Positions 48,285 to 64,000 of a DNA stretch of 64,000 nucleotides are shown here, piece by piece. The notes beneath the pieces were generated by a model that had not been told where the DNA came from, did not search any database, and saw only the letters and a program-made list of their open reading frames with translations. The stretch is from Anaeramoeba flamelloides (taxonomy: Eukaryota; Metamonada; Anaeramoebidae), in contig JANTQA010000042.1 of NCBI GenBank assembly GCA_027625915.1, positions 2,616,001 to 2,680,000 on the forward strand, written 5' to 3'. The stretch's first letter is position 1, and each line of letters starts with the position of its first letter. A program made the position numbers and the translations under genes.

Positions 48285-48440
48285 TTCAATTAGGATTAAA
48301 AATACTTCAGATGAATGTGTCTTTAAACACTCTTTGAATTGGAAGTCGCAAATTTCGTAACTTCAAAATTCTCTCTTTAACAGATTAAACAAATCTTTTG
48401 TCTCACCCTTAACAATAAATGAGAAAACTCAATAATTTAA
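48285..48440. repeat. Dispersed repeat R6, copy A
   Basis: Aligns with 59,030-59,175: CACTCTTTGAATT(G/A)GNAGTC and ACTTCAAAA(T/C)TCTCTCTTTAACAG. The other copy is the tail of the PH-like repeat in the USP intron. Confidence 0.5.
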
Positions 48441-48642
48441 GACAATATGCAAATTCATTCATATTTTGATCAACAGAATAAATGAAAAAAAAAACAGAAT
48501 AAACAAACAAATAAAATTTCAACATTATTGTTTTTATTCAAAAAAAAAAAAAAAAAAATAAAAGAAAAATTAATCTTCAATTCGTTTATAATCAAATAAA
48601 AAAATAATAAGAATCCAAAAAAATGGGATAATAGTATAAACA

Positions 48643-63658
<15,016 letters not shown>

Positions 63659-64000
63659 TTAATTGCTGAGTGAAAATTTATCATTAATTTTATTTTTTTC
63701 AAATAGATCTTTGAATTTTCTATAAAATGTCAATAATTCAAAGACTTTAGAGTGACAAAACTTTAAATACAAGATTTGGAATTTCTTATCTGTTGAAAAT
63801 ATCAAGTTATTTTTTTTACTTAAAAATTTTTTTAAAATGACGTTTAAAATAGAGTTTGGTGGATAGTATGAGTTAATTGAAATCGAGTTTTTTTGAAGTT
63901 TTAAATTAGAGACATTTTATCAAAATTTTATTTTTTTTGTTTGTTAAGAGTGTACATAGAAACATAGTAAATAATTCTATTTACCACTTTTCGAAAATAT
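63659..64000. other. 5' flank of the USP9X-like gene
   Basis: AT-rich; no further exon or promoter motif recognised before the window ends. Confidence 0.5.

Overview
The window looks like a nuclear contig from a very AT-rich amoeboid protist. The standard code fits (TAA, TAG and TGA all end reading frames). Introns are GT-AG, many of them short. There are long Asn-rich (AAT)n/(AAC)n coding tracts and RhoGAP/PH/SH3 and RGS signalling proteins. An Anaeramoeba-like or amoebozoan genome would fit. That is an inference from gene content; no rRNA or other marker gene is present. No tRNA, rRNA, CRISPR array, virus-like element or bacterial-style operon was seen.

Six substantial protein genes are supported. 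(1) A + strand kelch-like repeat protein at 1.8-3.2 kb. (2) A - strand low-complexity protein with an AT-hook-like motif at 7.0-9.0 kb. (3) A - strand SKI8/WDR61-type WD40 protein at 14.2-15.3 kb. (4) A + strand gene at 26.4-33.7 kb: coiled-coil exon, acidic linker, RGS domain, DUF547. (5) A - strand SH3-PH-RhoGAP-SH3 gene at 36.2-42.9 kb. (6) A - strand giant USP9X/FAF-type deubiquitinase at 48.6-63.7 kb. I traced exon joins in the last three by hand. Splice sites, reading phase and domain continuity agree at almost every junction. A possible micropeptide gene (19.1-19.3 kb) and two unexplained coding-looking exons inside the RhoGAP intron (41.9-42.2 kb) are added at lower confidence.

The rest is a graveyard of repeats. 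There are at least six truncated copies of a non-LTR (LINE) retrotransposon lineage, foldback MITE families of about 170, 190 and 550 bp, a CACTA-like element with perfect 17-bp ends, several unnamed dispersed repeats, and a set of mosaic arrays built from long near-perfect palindromes. These arrays recur at one point inside several LINE copies and also occur alone. Much of this material sits inside host introns, which explains introns of 1.7-4.3 kb splitting the RGS/DUF547, PH and USP9X-like coding regions.

A second theme is reading-frame breaks at homopolymers. The USP9X-like gene, the AT-hook gene and the PH exon are each interrupted at A or T runs. Nearly every break is mended by one fewer A in the coding strand. 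This may be a systematic base-calling error in low-complexity sequence, a decaying gene, or real slippage. The regularity is worth checking.
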